DNA from: Amaranthus tricolor
Lineage: Eukaryota > Streptophyta > Magnoliopsida > Caryophyllales > Amaranthaceae
Length of the DNA: 64,000 bases
Direction: 5' to 3'
Assembly (NCBI RefSeq): GCF_026212465.1
Contig: NC_080051.1
Location: 20,697,446 to 20,761,445 of the forward strand
A program made the position numbers and the translations under genes. The notes below the pieces were generated by a model that made no database searches, was not told the DNA's origin, and saw only the letters and a program-made list of their open reading frames with translations. This document shows positions 49,376-62,100 of the stretch, in pieces. Each line of letters begins with the position of its first letter. Positions within the stretch are counted from its first letter, which is position 1.

Positions 49376-50334
49376 GTAATCTATATATCATAACCTCAAC
49401 AAAAATTCCCCCCCAACACTCATTGATGATATCATTGTTTTTATGACTAATTTTTTTATCTTTGACTTTATTACTCACATCATTTAATATATTAGAAAAT
49501 CATATAGCAGTATATTATTTCTTTTTTTCAATTATTTATAAAATCTTTTTTATTTTATTTATTAAATGAGTATTATTTAGTGTATTGGATGTTTTAAAAT
49601 GGTTAAAACATAAATATGCTTTTATTAGGATTTTTTTATTATTATTTATATAATTGTTTACTTAAATGCAATGCTTAATTCTAACATTATTTAGGTTGTG
49701 GCTATTTTTATGTAAGTCAATTATATTTTCATGGAAAAAACTATTTTTTTGTTTAAACATTTATAAAATAATTTTACATACTTTGTGCTAAATTTGATTT
49801 TGAAATGTGTTATTAATAGTTGTAATAATTTATATAAATTAATGTGATTTATGTTGGAAAATTTGATAAAATCGTATATCATATGGGCACTATCTAATTA
49901 TTACTAAAACACAATTAAAGATATTTAGAATAGTACATTGCAAATATGTGTAAATCATATAGGATAATAATAGTGAATAAGAGAAACTATGATATAAATG
50001 TTCACAACACAATAATACATTAATACTTCAAGATAGTTATTGGCAAGTTCGAGTATATATATGAGGTGGTTGTTCGTAAGTCTAATAATTACGAATCAAT
50101 GGTACTCTTTGAGTGTACTAAACATTAATTTATAGTGTTTATTTATTTATTTATTTTTTTTTAATTTTAATGTTGTACTAATTTTACATCCTCTAGGATA
50201 GTATCATCATCAATTAACTAGAAAACAATCAAAACATACGAACCATTTTAAGTTAAATTATGGATAATTTTGGGTTTATTTAAGGAGTTCGACCGTCTAG
50301 AGTTTCTAGAAAATAAAAGTCTTGTATATTAATA
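49376..50334. other. Intergenic spacer
   Basis: AT-rich; nothing recognised. Confidence 0.35.
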
Positions 50335-50458
50335 AACTCTTTATAACTTATAGGTCAAACATAATTCAATTAGTGACATGCCTTTTTGAAATATTGAACT
50401 CTTTATAACTTATAGGTCAAACATAATTCAATTAGTGACATGCCTTTTTGAAATATTG
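50335..50458. repeat. 62-bp perfect tandem duplication
   Basis: 'aactctttataacttatagg' begins at 50335 and at 50397; the two 62-bp units agree base for base. Confidence 0.92.
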
Positions 50459-50464
50459 TTAATT

Positions 50465-50760
50465 AGAGACTAGAGATTCAAAATCTACTAATTTTTAATT
50501 TTTAATCACTATTTTACCATTACTAACTCATAAAAAGTACTAACGTCAAAAATTAACGAAAACCCCTTAAGTTTTCGTCCTCACTAAGTCAAATGGTGTT
50601 ATTCAAGAGAAACGATTTAGGACCTAGAGATTTAAAATCTACCAATATTAAATTTTTTATCACTATTTTACCACAAAAATATTCACATCAAAAAGTTTAT
50701 AAAATCCCTTAAATTTTTCTGCTCTCTAAGTTAAATGGTGTTATTAAATAAATGGGGGTA
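50465..50760. repeat. ~154-bp diverged tandem duplication
   Basis: Both units hold 'ctagagatt.aaaatctac', 'atcactattttacca', 'ccccttaa/tcccttaa' and 'aaatggtgttatt' in order, offset by about 154 bp. Confidence 0.75.
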
Positions 50761-51133
50761 AACTTTTGTACTCCACGTAGTACAAATTAAATGTTGGAAA
50801 AATACATGAAGCACAAAATGTACATGTGGAACATTAAGAGTTGAAAGAAAGAAACACGTAAGAAGCTGCCATCCAGACAACGACACCCAACTCACTTTGT
50901 CAACTGTGCTTATTGTTAAACCCCATCACATACTTCCACCTACTACCTACAAATATACAATTAAGTATACAAATACACCCTTAATCTTTTTATTTATTTA
51001 TTTTTCTACGCCACTAAAAACAATACTCTATTTTATTTTTATAAAAATATTGTAAAATCAAAATAAAAATTAAAAACGCAAAAACGCACGTCTACCTTTA
51101 ATGGAAGTAGTACTGTGTTAACTTCGGTCTCCG

Positions 51134-51143
51134 TATATATAAA
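51134..51143 (+). promoter_or_regulatory. TATA box of patatin-like gene
   Basis: tatatataaa, about 120 bp before the ATG. Transcription would start near 51165-51175, giving a 5' UTR of about 90-100 bases rich in CT. Confidence 0.7.
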
Positions 51144-51263
51144 CCCCTTCCACTCTCCGAATTCTATATTTATTTTCCTTCTCCTTCTAACACAAATATC
51201 GTGAGTCGTGACGCTCACTCACCTTTTCTCTTTCTAACCTTTTTATCTCTCTTCAAAATAGCC

Positions 51264-52902
51264 ATGGAAATGGAGCTAAGTAAGTTAACAATGGAGATAT
51301 TCTCCAAGCTCGAACAGCAATGGCTTTCCAACAATAACAATAATAGTATGGCTACTAATAAGAAAACTAGAATACTAAGCATTGATGGTGGCGGAACTTC
51401 CGCTGCTGTGGCGCTTACTTTCTTAGTTCATTTGGAAGAAGCGATTCATTTGAAAACCGGCGATCATAACTTAAGAATCGCTGATTTTTTCGACATTGTT
51501 GCCGGAACTGGTATCGGCGGTCTTCTCGCCGCGTTTCTAACCGCTGCTGACTCTTCTGGAAGGCCTCTTTTTACTGCCAAAGACGCGGAGAAATTTCTTG
51601 CCGGAAATTTCTCGGCGATGTTTAAGCAGAAACGTTCTGGCATGTTCAGTCGTCTGAAAACTAGCCGGTGTTCCGGTGAAAGCTTCGAGAAGGTTCTTAA
51701 AGCGATTTTCTCGAAAAACGACGGGCGGAAATCGCCGATGACGCTAAAGGATACCTGTAAACCGATCCTTATTCCATGCTATGATCTCAACACTTCTGCA
51801 CCGTTCGTTTTCTCAAGCGCCGCTGCTAGCGCGTCGAAATGGTCTTCGTTAGACTTTGAGCTATGGAAAGTTTGCCGCGCTGCCATGGCAACACCTTCGG
51901 TGTTTGAGCCGTTTAAATTAACATCAATTGACGGGAAAACGGTGTGTTCTGGTATTGATGGAGGTTTAGTCATGAACAATCCAACTGCAGCTGCAGTTAC
52001 TCATGTTCTCCACAATAAAGTTGATTTTCCCTCTGTAAACGGCGTTGAAGATTTGCTTGTTTTGTCATTAGGTAACGGGATGAGTAATAACGCAAATAAA
52101 TTGAATGTGAGCAGCAAAAATGTCGGATGTTCAACTGCTTGTGTTGTTGATATTGCTATTGACGGCGTTTCTGAGACGATTGATCAAATGTTAGGGAACG
52201 CATTTTGCTGGAATCGTAACGATTACGTTCGTATTCAGGTAATTTTATCTTACGGTTATGATTAATTAAAAGGAAATAGTATACCATTATTTGCCATTTT
52301 TATTATTAATTCGGAATAAATGTATGTTTTATATGCTAGACTTGATTTTCTTCTTCTCATTAGAGGCTTTTATGATCATAGACTAATGGACCATTGAGTC
52401 ATAAATTTGGATGAGACAGCAATTTTTATTAGAGACCGACATGTAATAATTGTGCAGTAGCATAATTCACGGTTTTTCTGTTTTAAATAATTTTGCCGAC
52501 ACTTTTCCTAAACCAAAAAATATATGAAAACGAAAATTAAGTATTAATTAAAAATTTAATTTTAGCACATTGTTTGTATCCTGTTCAATTACAAACTCTA
52601 CTGTACTGAAGTACTCTTTTCTGCATTTTCTTGAATAGTAACGCAAATGCAAAGACTAAATACTAATGTTTTTATAAAACGTGCAGGCAAATGGACTAGG
52701 AGGATCAGGATCAACAACAATGGAGGAGTTATTGAGGGAGAAGGGAGTAGAATCGTTGACATTTGGGGGTAAGCGTCTAGTAGAAGAGACAAACGGGGAA
52801 AGAATCGAGGCATTTGTACAACGCCTGGTGGCTGCATCTGGGAAGAGCAGTTTACCACCGAGTCCTTACAAATCTCTCAGTCCAATGCTTGATGGGCGTT
52901 AA
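51264..52902 (+). CDS. Patatin-like phospholipase, pPLAIII type (2 exons)
   Basis: Exons 51264-52238 and 52687-52902 give 396 aa, with a GT/AG intron (CAG|GTAATT...GTGCAG) in phase 0. Patatin-like enzymes cut fatty acids from membrane lipids using a Ser-Asp dyad. Features: the glycine loop SIDGGGT (residues ~36-42) where canonical members have DGGGxRG; GTGIGG (~76-81) in place of the canonical GxSxG; and the second dyad motif DGG in IDGGLVMNNPTAAA. The GxGxG change and the lost Arg are typical of group III (Arabidopsis PLP6-PLP9), whose members are linked to growth and cell-wall effects; the activity of this one cannot be told from sequence. No signal peptide. The frame extends upstream to 51201 but begins there with GTG, so the ATG at 51264 is the start. 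Confidence 0.92.
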
Positions 52903-55708
52903 TCAAGGGTGATTAATTTAATAATATAATTAATCCCATTTTTCTTTCTCAAGAAAATCATGTAATCTGTCAATTAGTTTTAGTAGTGTGGTTTTTTGCT
53001 CCCCACTATGCGTGGTGTAGAATATAGATGATGATAATGCAGTTTGTAAAATGAAACCTACCTCAGGTTTAAGCTACTGTAAGTGTAGTAATTACTATGC
53101 AGTAAGCACTAACTCTATTGTGTATGCCAAACAAGATGTGTGAAATCTATGACTAAAATACTACTACTACTAGAGCTTCTTAGTAAGGAAGATATTAGAA
53201 CTTAGAAGCTCGTTCTAACAATGTAATTTGAACCTTCTTTTTTAATTATAAATAGAAGTGAGCAAATTGTTCTATAATTGATTCAATCCTTCGTTTGACC
53301 CAACTTAACCAGACTTGTAAATAAGTCAATAACCAAATTACATATGATACATCAGGTTTATGTAAGATCGCATAAAATGTGGATCGTTTCATAGGTTAAT
53401 AAATCCTTCATAGGAGATGCATGTGTGAGTTTATGAGTTCACAGCTCAGGTATTACTGTATACTGTACTGAAAAATGTGTTGCTGAAACAGAATCAGAAT
53501 TAAACATTAAACAGGTACTAAATAGTTGCTAAAACTAAAGGTGATACATTAATTATGATCCGTTAATCACGAGAAATTTGGAATCTAGACAAGTAGGAGT
53601 AATTGATGTGATTCTGAGGTTCTGACAAAAGCTCTTCTGTAGTTTTACTAAAGTGGGCATCCTGTATGAATAGAAGTATAGTACAAAAGTAATTAAATGT
53701 CAAAACCAACACAATTAAGCAGATAGTATCCACTATCCATTGCTATTTACTCCACATCTACTGTTTCCTTGTGAGTTTTTTGAGTTTACATCGCCATTTA
53801 AGTAGCTGGTTTTTCAAGGATATTAGCTACTTGTGTTTGATTTCATGTTACATCTAATTTCTTTTATTCATATTGTAAAAGCAAAATATGAAACATGAAA
53901 TTAACTCAACCAAAAACTTAAGCTAAATATCTCATTTGAGTTTGAGGGTTGGTTGAGATTCTAATCCATGATTTGTCACGTTAACTTCTAATAACATATC
54001 AAATAACCAACTCAATCAAAAACTTAAACTAATAGTTGAACTTCAGGATTGTTATATGCTCTAACATAATCGATGTCAAATTCATAACTTACGTGGGTTT
54101 TTCATTTTGCGCTAATTCAATTATATCATCCTATTTCGTTATATCATTCGCGTCTTGTGTCGTGTTATATGAGAACTTCTAGCAAGAGTGATGGCAATGG
54201 CAAGAGACAATGGAATAACCAATTTAGATCAATGCCTAATACATAAAGCTTATTAGCTTAGCTTAGCTTAGCTCTAAGTATGAAATAGTTGATGGAAAAG
54301 CCCGATCTAACTTCAAAAGAAGAGGAGAAAGTTACTTTATAGAAGAAGCAAGTAGCAAGCAAATGTGCAACTAACAGAGTGTTTTAAAGTAAAATGTGAA
54401 GTAGAATAATTAGGAAGCTTAAGATGGGATCACCATGTTTAAACAAACACAACATAGGATTCTAAAACCAGATTTATTAAGATCTAAGAACACAGAAATA
54501 ACATAAAACTATATTTAATTAAGATTATGAAGGAAATCATAGAGGGATTAGTTGAGGGAATCAGAAGCTACAATAAGATTTGCAACTGTAACAAAAAGGA
54601 CAAAATATATGTAACATGTGAGACAGCAAATGCGCAACTTGCTAAGACATGACTAAAAGGAACAAACCTGTCTCACACTAATTTAATATACAATTTTTTT
54701 TATCGAGGGTAAACTGAGCGTAGGGGAGGGATCAGGTGAAATTCAATTTTGAAATATTTTTTAAAAAAATGATATTTACTTTAATTAAAATATTAATTAG
54801 TGATTAATCACTTTAATAAGTGTTTAATTTGGCGGAAAAAAGTATTCTCATGTTATCTTTTGTTTGGTTTAACAGTGAAAACCTTGGGTGGAAAACAATT
54901 TTAATCACTTTGCAAATATTTTCCTTTAAAATTGAATGGAAACCAATTTCTTTACACTCTTTCATCTCCAACACTTCCTTTACCCTGAAAATTTTCTATC
55001 AAACTAAATTATTTATTGGAAATTAGAATTCAAGAAAAACAAAATTTCAAAAACAAATATTTTCCGCAAACCAAATATCCTAGATATAGTTCAAAGTCAA
55101 TGGTAGAGATTAAGATTCTTTTATTTACTAAACATTATTAAATAGTCCATATTAATTTAGTAAAACAGATTAATATATTAATTAAGTACAAAAGATTAAC
55201 TAGTCATCCTACAAATTTACAACATTTTCTAATTTTGCCCCCTTTTTTTTAACTTTTAGCATATCTTTATATAAAATATCCCCATTATTTTCATAAATTA
55301 TTATGTGCATATTATCTTTATCTATACTAACATCCACACAATCTAAATCACCAACAATCCTCAATGTTTGTGTCATTCTTTCCTATCGCAAATTCATTTT
55401 GTATTAACCTCAATAAATAAAAGATTTACGCTAACAGCTCGTTTGATAGTTGAAATTAAATAGTGAGAGTAATAACAAAAAGCTAGTGCAATTTTAATAA
55501 AAAAATCTCTCAATAATTTTAATGGTTATACTTGTTCTTTTTCAATCATCTTATTTTCTTTACAAAATTTATTTTAATACATTGCCATTTAAAAAATAAA
55601 TTATTAGGTGGTAATGAAAAATTATGAACAAACAAACTTTGTTATGTTTAAAGTTCCATGAAAATAAAATACAATTTAAGGGGGAAAATACAATTATGAA
55701 CAAACAAT
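52903..55708. other. 3' UTR of patatin-like gene and intergenic region
   Basis: The 3' UTR likely ends within the first 150-250 bp. No further gene seen. 54250-54275 has a short 'agctt' repeat. 54180-54670 is less AT-rich but has no open frame or family mark. Confidence 0.4.
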
Positions 55709-56077
55709 AGGCATGCTTGGATTGGTGTAAATATTTAAGGGGAAAAATAAAGTCAAACTAATAAAATGAAAGCAAATAGAGATGCATTTGAAGTAGTTGA
55801 AATAGTTGTTAAGAGAGTAAAATGAACATAAAATAAAAATAATGAAGGAAAAGTAAGATAATTTTCCCTATCATGGAGGTAATACATTCTCTAACCCTCC
55901 CCTAGGATAAATATTTACCCTACAAAATTAGAAACTCTCTTCATTTTTCATCACTTTACAACCATTCTTCCACCTCTACAACGATCAAATTTCACTAAGT
56001 TCTCATTTATCAACTTTATTTTCTTACTTTGACTTTTTTTCACCCCTTAAATATTTACATCAAATCCAAGCATGCCC
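55709..56077. repeat. Tourist-like MITE, copy 2
   Basis: Nearly the same sequence and orientation as 26065-26434, with ends aggcatgcttggattgg and (reverse complement) gggcatgcttggatttga. The flanking triplets (AAT and TAT) do not match as cleanly as TTA in copy 1. Confidence 0.85.
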
Positions 56078-57199
56078 TATAAGTCATTTCATTACCAACA
56101 ATTAAACAGACCGTAAATTCACCAAAATATTTATAATAATCTACCCTCTCTTTGTCACCAATTGTTCAAAATAGTAGTCATATATATGACAAAAATACAA
56201 CAAAAATGTCAATTTTGAAATAGATCTCAATCTGAAAATATAAAAATTGACAGGATTCAGAAAGCCATAAAGAGGAATCGTACTCTGTTACGAAAGCAAA
56301 CCATCCATTAGTATGTTCAAGAATTATCCCAGATAGTTTGATTCTTTAATGGAGGTGGGGAATACACCATTTTTTAATTGTGCAATTCCATAACTAAACA
56401 AGTACACCGACAGTTTCATACCGACACTAGATCAACACCAAACCTGGACCTAAGTTTTTTAGTAATTTTAGCACATTTTACCGTCCAGAAACATATTTTA
56501 ATTTTATAGTTTTTGTAGAGCAGCAATATCTGAAAATATCAAACCTGGGACATAGCTGTTTTATATCTCCCGATTCTGTCGGAAAGAGTCTGCTTGGATC
56601 GTACAGGAATTATGAAATGGGCCTTTTTTTGACTTGTTTTCTGTGCGTCCGAAAAGATAATACTCTCTGTCTCTTAGAATTTACGGCAAGTACCTAATAA
56701 TAAGTTAAATGTATAGACGCAAATTAGAGAAAAAATAATAGTAAGATTTTTTGATGAGCAAAATAATATAAAATATGGGAGTGATTAACCCAGAGATTTT
56801 TTTGAGTCATGTTTCGCAATAAGAACGTTGTAGCCCCAGATTGATCAATTCCTATGACCTTCCCAACAACATTTATGGCATACAAGATTTTCATTAGTGA
56901 TGATGAATGATGATGATTGAGATTAGTCCATACTGTGAGATAATGACTAACTAATTCGTACATAGGAAGGCATATACTTACGTAATATTCTCTATTCTAT
57001 TGCTAATCTATTTTTTTTTTCTAAATAAGAAATTAGTTCAACTTCATTTACCCTAAATCCATGTCTTCAGCTAAAATATTAGCAAAGAAAAAGCACAAAG
57101 TTCTCATTTTTGATCAAAATCGGAAGATTCCGAATTCGGATCCCATGTCCATCCCAAGAATTGGCAAGTTAAAGGGATTCAGTTGTTAAAAGCAAGGTC

Positions 57200-57280
57200 C
57201 GTTTCGGTTGAGCCTTTTCATCATCATCATCATTATTATCATTACCCAGTGTATCACGCTTATAGGCTCTGGGGAGAAAA
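57200..57280. repeat. SINE-like fragment
   Basis: (ATC)n followed by 'acccagtgtatcacgcttat' and 'ggctctggggag', a phrase I know as widely dispersed in plant genomes. Confidence 0.45.
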
Positions 57281-57500
57281 GAAAAAAGACAACCCATACC
57301 CATAAAGAAAGATGCGGCCAAAGAGTCCCCAACTCAAAAATGATCCTCTGATTAAGCCTTTTATCGTAGATAAATTCTAATATGAGATTATCTTACCGTA
57401 AGATGTGTTTTATATGTGGATTAAATATTTCAATAATGAAAATTATTAGTATATATAGATTTTTTAGTCTCGTACAAAAAAAGCTCTTATCTTACCAAAT

Positions 57501-57523
57501 AAAAAAAAAAAAAAAAAAAAAAA
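57501..57523. repeat. Poly(A) tract
   Basis: 23 A bases in a row; it may mark the end of a retroposed sequence, but no body was recognised. Confidence 0.8.
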
Positions 57524-58424
57524 CTAGGTCACACCTTTTTGAGGATGTACTTCACAATACTCTAGCTCACGTAACTCTCATTCTACCCTTGAAATGCTAA
57601 CCACGTGTCAAGTAATAGAATAACAAGCAATAAATTGATACGCTAGAACTGGAACTGATGATGTACAAGGGCCACCAAACCAATGATATTTTGATTTTAG
57701 TCGCATACTATCTCAATATTTTACCAGCTAAACTAGTTGACACTCGCATACTTTTCTTATGTTCGAAGTAATTGACACTCACATATCCTACACGAGATAA
57801 AGGCAAGGGGAGAACGGTCATAAGTTTTCGACATTCCAAAGTTATCGACTAGAAAAACGAGAGTATCACGCTAGGAGAAGGAAAGAAGCATCAAATTGCA
57901 CAGAAAACGAGTATCCGGCTAAGAACACAAATTCTCGTCTTCAAACATGATAATCCGTCCAAGATGAACATAAATGTAAATTTGTTTCATAGAAGTCATG
58001 TAGTGTGTTCCCGTCTTTCGGATCATAAACAATTACATTACACGAGAAGAGACACAATGTGTAGGTGATGCTATTCTGTAGCAGTGTATGTTGAGCAAAG
58101 GAACAAGATTTAAAGATGATGAGGAAGAGGACAAGTTGTAGCTTCAGTATTGTGCCTCCCATAAATAATCAAATCAGTTCATAATTGTGTTCATGAACTG
58201 ATAAGGTACAAAAAAACAAACAACAATAACTCATCAACGCAAAAATAATGGGAGCACCAACAACCTCACAGCTGCCAACAGCTGCTCTCATCACATTTTG
58301 TGTAACCACTTTTTTTCCTGAATTTCAGCACTAATGCAAATCCTCATTTTCTTTACAGTTTACCACACAGGAATTGCCACATTATTTTGGTCTAAAGGCA
58401 TTTAGCAAATATAACCACCGATAT

Positions 58425-58570
58425 ATTCATCATCATCATCGTCGTCGTTGTTGTCATGTCGATAAGTCCCGCCCAAGGCAGGGTCTAGGGAGGGTGGGAA
58501 AGAAGGTCGAGACCAATACCCTCGTCACGAGGAAGTCGTAATCGAAAAGAGCCCCTCAACTCGAGTATCG
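58425..58570. repeat. SINE-like fragment
   Basis: (ATC)n/(GTC)n, then 'cccgcccaaggcagggtcta', 'gggagggtgg' and a diverged 'gaggaagtcgtaatcgaaaa'; same layout as the 57200 copy. Confidence 0.5.
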
Positions 58571-59124
58571 TCAAACGCCGATGTATACATATACATATAA
58601 TAAAAAGGGGCTAAAATCAAAATGAAGTTACATTTTCAGAAACACACAGATTAAAGGATAGACAAATAGGCTTATGACATTCAATAAAAGTGTAACTTCA
58701 CTAGGGATAATCTTATTCAAACAACGCAGAAACAATCTTCTCGGTCTATATAAAATTTAAGTAGTTAGCGTCTTTGTTTGTTAATCTCTGCGATCATAAC
58801 TGGACACTGATGCTAGTTCACAATCAAAATAAAACAGCAGCAACCCCCCCTTCCCCCCACAAACAAAAAGAAGAAAAAATCGATCGACAAACTGAACATT
58901 TTTTCACATTCAGAAATTATCGGGTCCAAAAGCTATGTGACTATGATATATCCAAAATTATCATCACATATGCTGTTGTAAGAATTTGCTACCCTTTGAA
59001 ACAGTAAAATAAAATAACCACATGCTAACACCATCCTACGATATCAAGGTGGATGACACTCAATCATACCTGGTGCTGACTACTTGCAGCAAATAACAGC
59101 CTCCATCCAAATACACATGGTCTC

Positions 59125-62100
59125 CTAAGATTTGGGTACGGTTACGTTGAGAATCTTGACGTCTTGGTATGGCTTGTCAGTTTTGTCAGTTTTCACTTTC
59201 TCTATGGCCTGTAGAAGAAACAAAATAACAGTTCAATAAATTATATAAGATATCTGCGTAAGATGAAAGTAATAAAGATAAGAAATGATTGGTCAAACTA
59301 CTAAAATACGAAAATTAGCCATACTTGTACAACATCCATTCCTTTGATGACCCTACCAAACACAGTGTGTTTGTTATCAAGCCATGGTGTGGCTACCGTG
59401 GTTATGAAAAATTGTGAACCATTAGTACAAGGGCCAGCATTTGCCATAGAAACGGTGAAGGGCCTGTCATGCCGCAAACTGTACAGCCAAGCAAAAGATA
59501 TGTCAAAAAAGTGCCAGGATAATAACCACATTGTTTAATCAGAATGGCATATATACTTAGGTCAATTGAACACAGGCACCAATCAACTTCCTCAAAGATG
59601 AAGATTTTACAATTTATAAAACCAGATCATTGTTTGGAATCAAAAATCAAATTCTTTCTTCGTGGCAATTAAGACAATAAAATCTTAAATAGTTGCATTT
59701 GAAAGTTAAACCTTCAACTTCAGTACAAATTATCAATGAACCTTGACATTGAGACTCAAGACACAAAGCAACTGTCCCTTTGTATCTCAAGAAAACTTTA
59801 CCTTGAATAGCACCTCTATCAAAAATTACTTGCGACTTATGCCCATTCTCTTGTCTAAAACATGTTGCTCTATAATACCTACAGTGTAACTTAAATAAAA
59901 AATGCAATAAATTTCTAGTATTTAAATCAATGCTAGATCAATTTTCTTGTATTTAATCTGTATTTTTTGACCTTAAACACATATTTTGAGAAAAGGATGC
60001 AGCCCATACATCTACTGTTCCCAAAAAGAAATAACTGTGAACAGAACTTGCAGTCAAACCATGGGATTCTATAGAAATAAGTTCTTACAAAAGTATGCTT
60101 CAAGCAGAATGGACATAGGTGTATGAAGTAGGGTGGCTCACGAGCTACTCAAGCTTGACTAGGTCTATATTTGGTCAAAACTTTTAGTCGAATGAACTCA
60201 ACTTGATTTTAGGCTCGGCTTAAGAATGTTGACGAACTAAAAAGGTTGTCTAGGCATAGATCAGCTTGTGAACAGGCTTGATAAACTGTAACACTGAAAT
60301 TCATGAAATGATGTTTGACATTTAACGGTACAAAATCAGTTGAGGAGTTCCATATTAGAAATTTTCTGGTTCATTAACCTCATTAAATCCAAAAGGGTGA
60401 CTGAACTCAGTAATCCCTAAAAGAAAGTAACAGAAATCAATCTGCACATTTTAGTTCAAACTGTGGCAAAAGTCTAGCTAATCACTAGGTTTCTAAAGCT
60501 TGAACCAAGACTAAAATTTTCAGCTCAGTGAGATTCAAACTCACAATCAAGCTCATGCCACAAGCTAGATCTTAGCTAATGACTAGTTCATTCAACTCCT
60601 AGTGAGAGACAAGAATAAGCAAGCAATGATAACCTAAAAATCAACTCTTCATTAATGTAATTGACTGATGAGCCCTATTCCAGTGTTATTAGAAAAGGTA
60701 ATGAAAAACTGTTTTAAGTTTTCACACGCCTGAACAATAAATACCAAAATCTAATTGAAGTTGGAGATAATAATTATAGAAAACATGAGCACCTCTTGTG
60801 AAATTCATCCTCAAATTCCCTTCCCCAAATTGATTGGCCACCGGTTCCATCTCCAAGTGGATCTCCTGTCTGCACCATGAAACCTTTGATGACACGATGG
60901 AAAATCAGATTATCATAATATCCATTTCGACAATGTGTGGTGAAGTTCTCCACAGTTTTCGGACATTCTTCTGGATAGAGCTTCATGTGAATGTCTCCCA
61001 TAGTGGTGTGTAGGATCTGCCTCACAAACAAAGAGGACAGAATAATAAGCCACAAAAAAGAATTGATAATAAAGGATTGAAAACTATTACAAGCTCCAAA
61101 GTCATTTAAAGCAAAAGAAAAAAACATTTTATCTCAAACAACGATCATAGGTTATCTATCCACTCAGTTACAGATCTCAAACAATACACATTAAATATGC
61201 AGGATTTGAGGAAAAATGGAAACTATCTAAGTTCCAATCATGAGAAATTTAAGGGCAAACGCAGTTGAAAGTTATTTAGGGAGGATACTGTACTGGAAAT
61301 CAAAGCAAAGAAAAGTTACCACGTTGTCTGGCAGTGACGTTGTTGCAGTTTTTCCTAATTCCGAGACAGCCAAAAGTTCATCGGCCGGGGGTTTTTCATT
61401 AAACACATCTCGCCCTTTGCTGGCATCATCAGGCTCCTCTGGCTCCCTTCGACTGAGTCAACAAATATCTAGTATGAGAATTGGCTTATATACACTTCAC
61501 TAAACCAAACATCAAGCTCTCTAGGCAATAAGGCAGGCAAGAATAACGCTACAAAACAAACCAAAAGCATCGATAACATACCTAAACAAATATAATCTAT
61601 GATAACATACCTAAACAAATATAATCTATGTTTTTTGAATGCACAACATAGCAACGTCGGATCTACTAAGGGCTCTTTGCTTTCATTAACATTAGCAGCA
61701 GCTGCAGGTATCTTTCTAACTCTCTTACTACTGCGGTCACCTTGATACAGCGCAATTCTCAAGAACCTGTCATTACTTTCCACCTTTCCAAGAATGCGTG
61801 CTATTGTATTAGTGTGTAAATTTACCACCTACAACGCCAATATTAATATATTAAAAAAACAGGCAGAGAAACATCCACATATTCAAATGGAAAATATTCT
61901 CATCCACGGCCTAATATGACCAACGGATGCATCTAACTGTGAAATTAAAGACATACTTTAATACCAAGGAGTGTAGCGTAGATAAGAAAATTTGAGCTTT
62001 CATCAAAGACTGCATTTGGTTGAGGTGCATCCTCTGTTTGCTCAATTTGCTTTTCAACAGCCATTCGTCTTCCGAAATCAATGGTCTCTAGATGGTACAT

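Larger units (their letters stand above)
56078..59124. other. Intergenic region and 3' flank of CYP71
   Basis: No gene supported. Holds a 23-base A run (57501-57523), two SINE-like tails (57200-57280, 58425-58570), and towards 59124 the 3' UTR of CYP71. Confidence 0.4.

Noticed and set aside
51201..51263. N-terminal extension of the patatin-like frame with a hydrophobic stretch
   Set aside because: It begins with GTG and lies in the expected 5' UTR after the TATA box; the first ATG is at 51264.
54820..55026. 68-codon open frame
   Set aside because: Short, AT-driven, no recognisable domain and no neighbouring exon with consistent splice sites.
59647..59907. 86-codon frame within a CYP71 intron
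   Set aside because: Has Cys/His-rich stretches but no family match, and lies between two CYP71 exons that join in frame without it.
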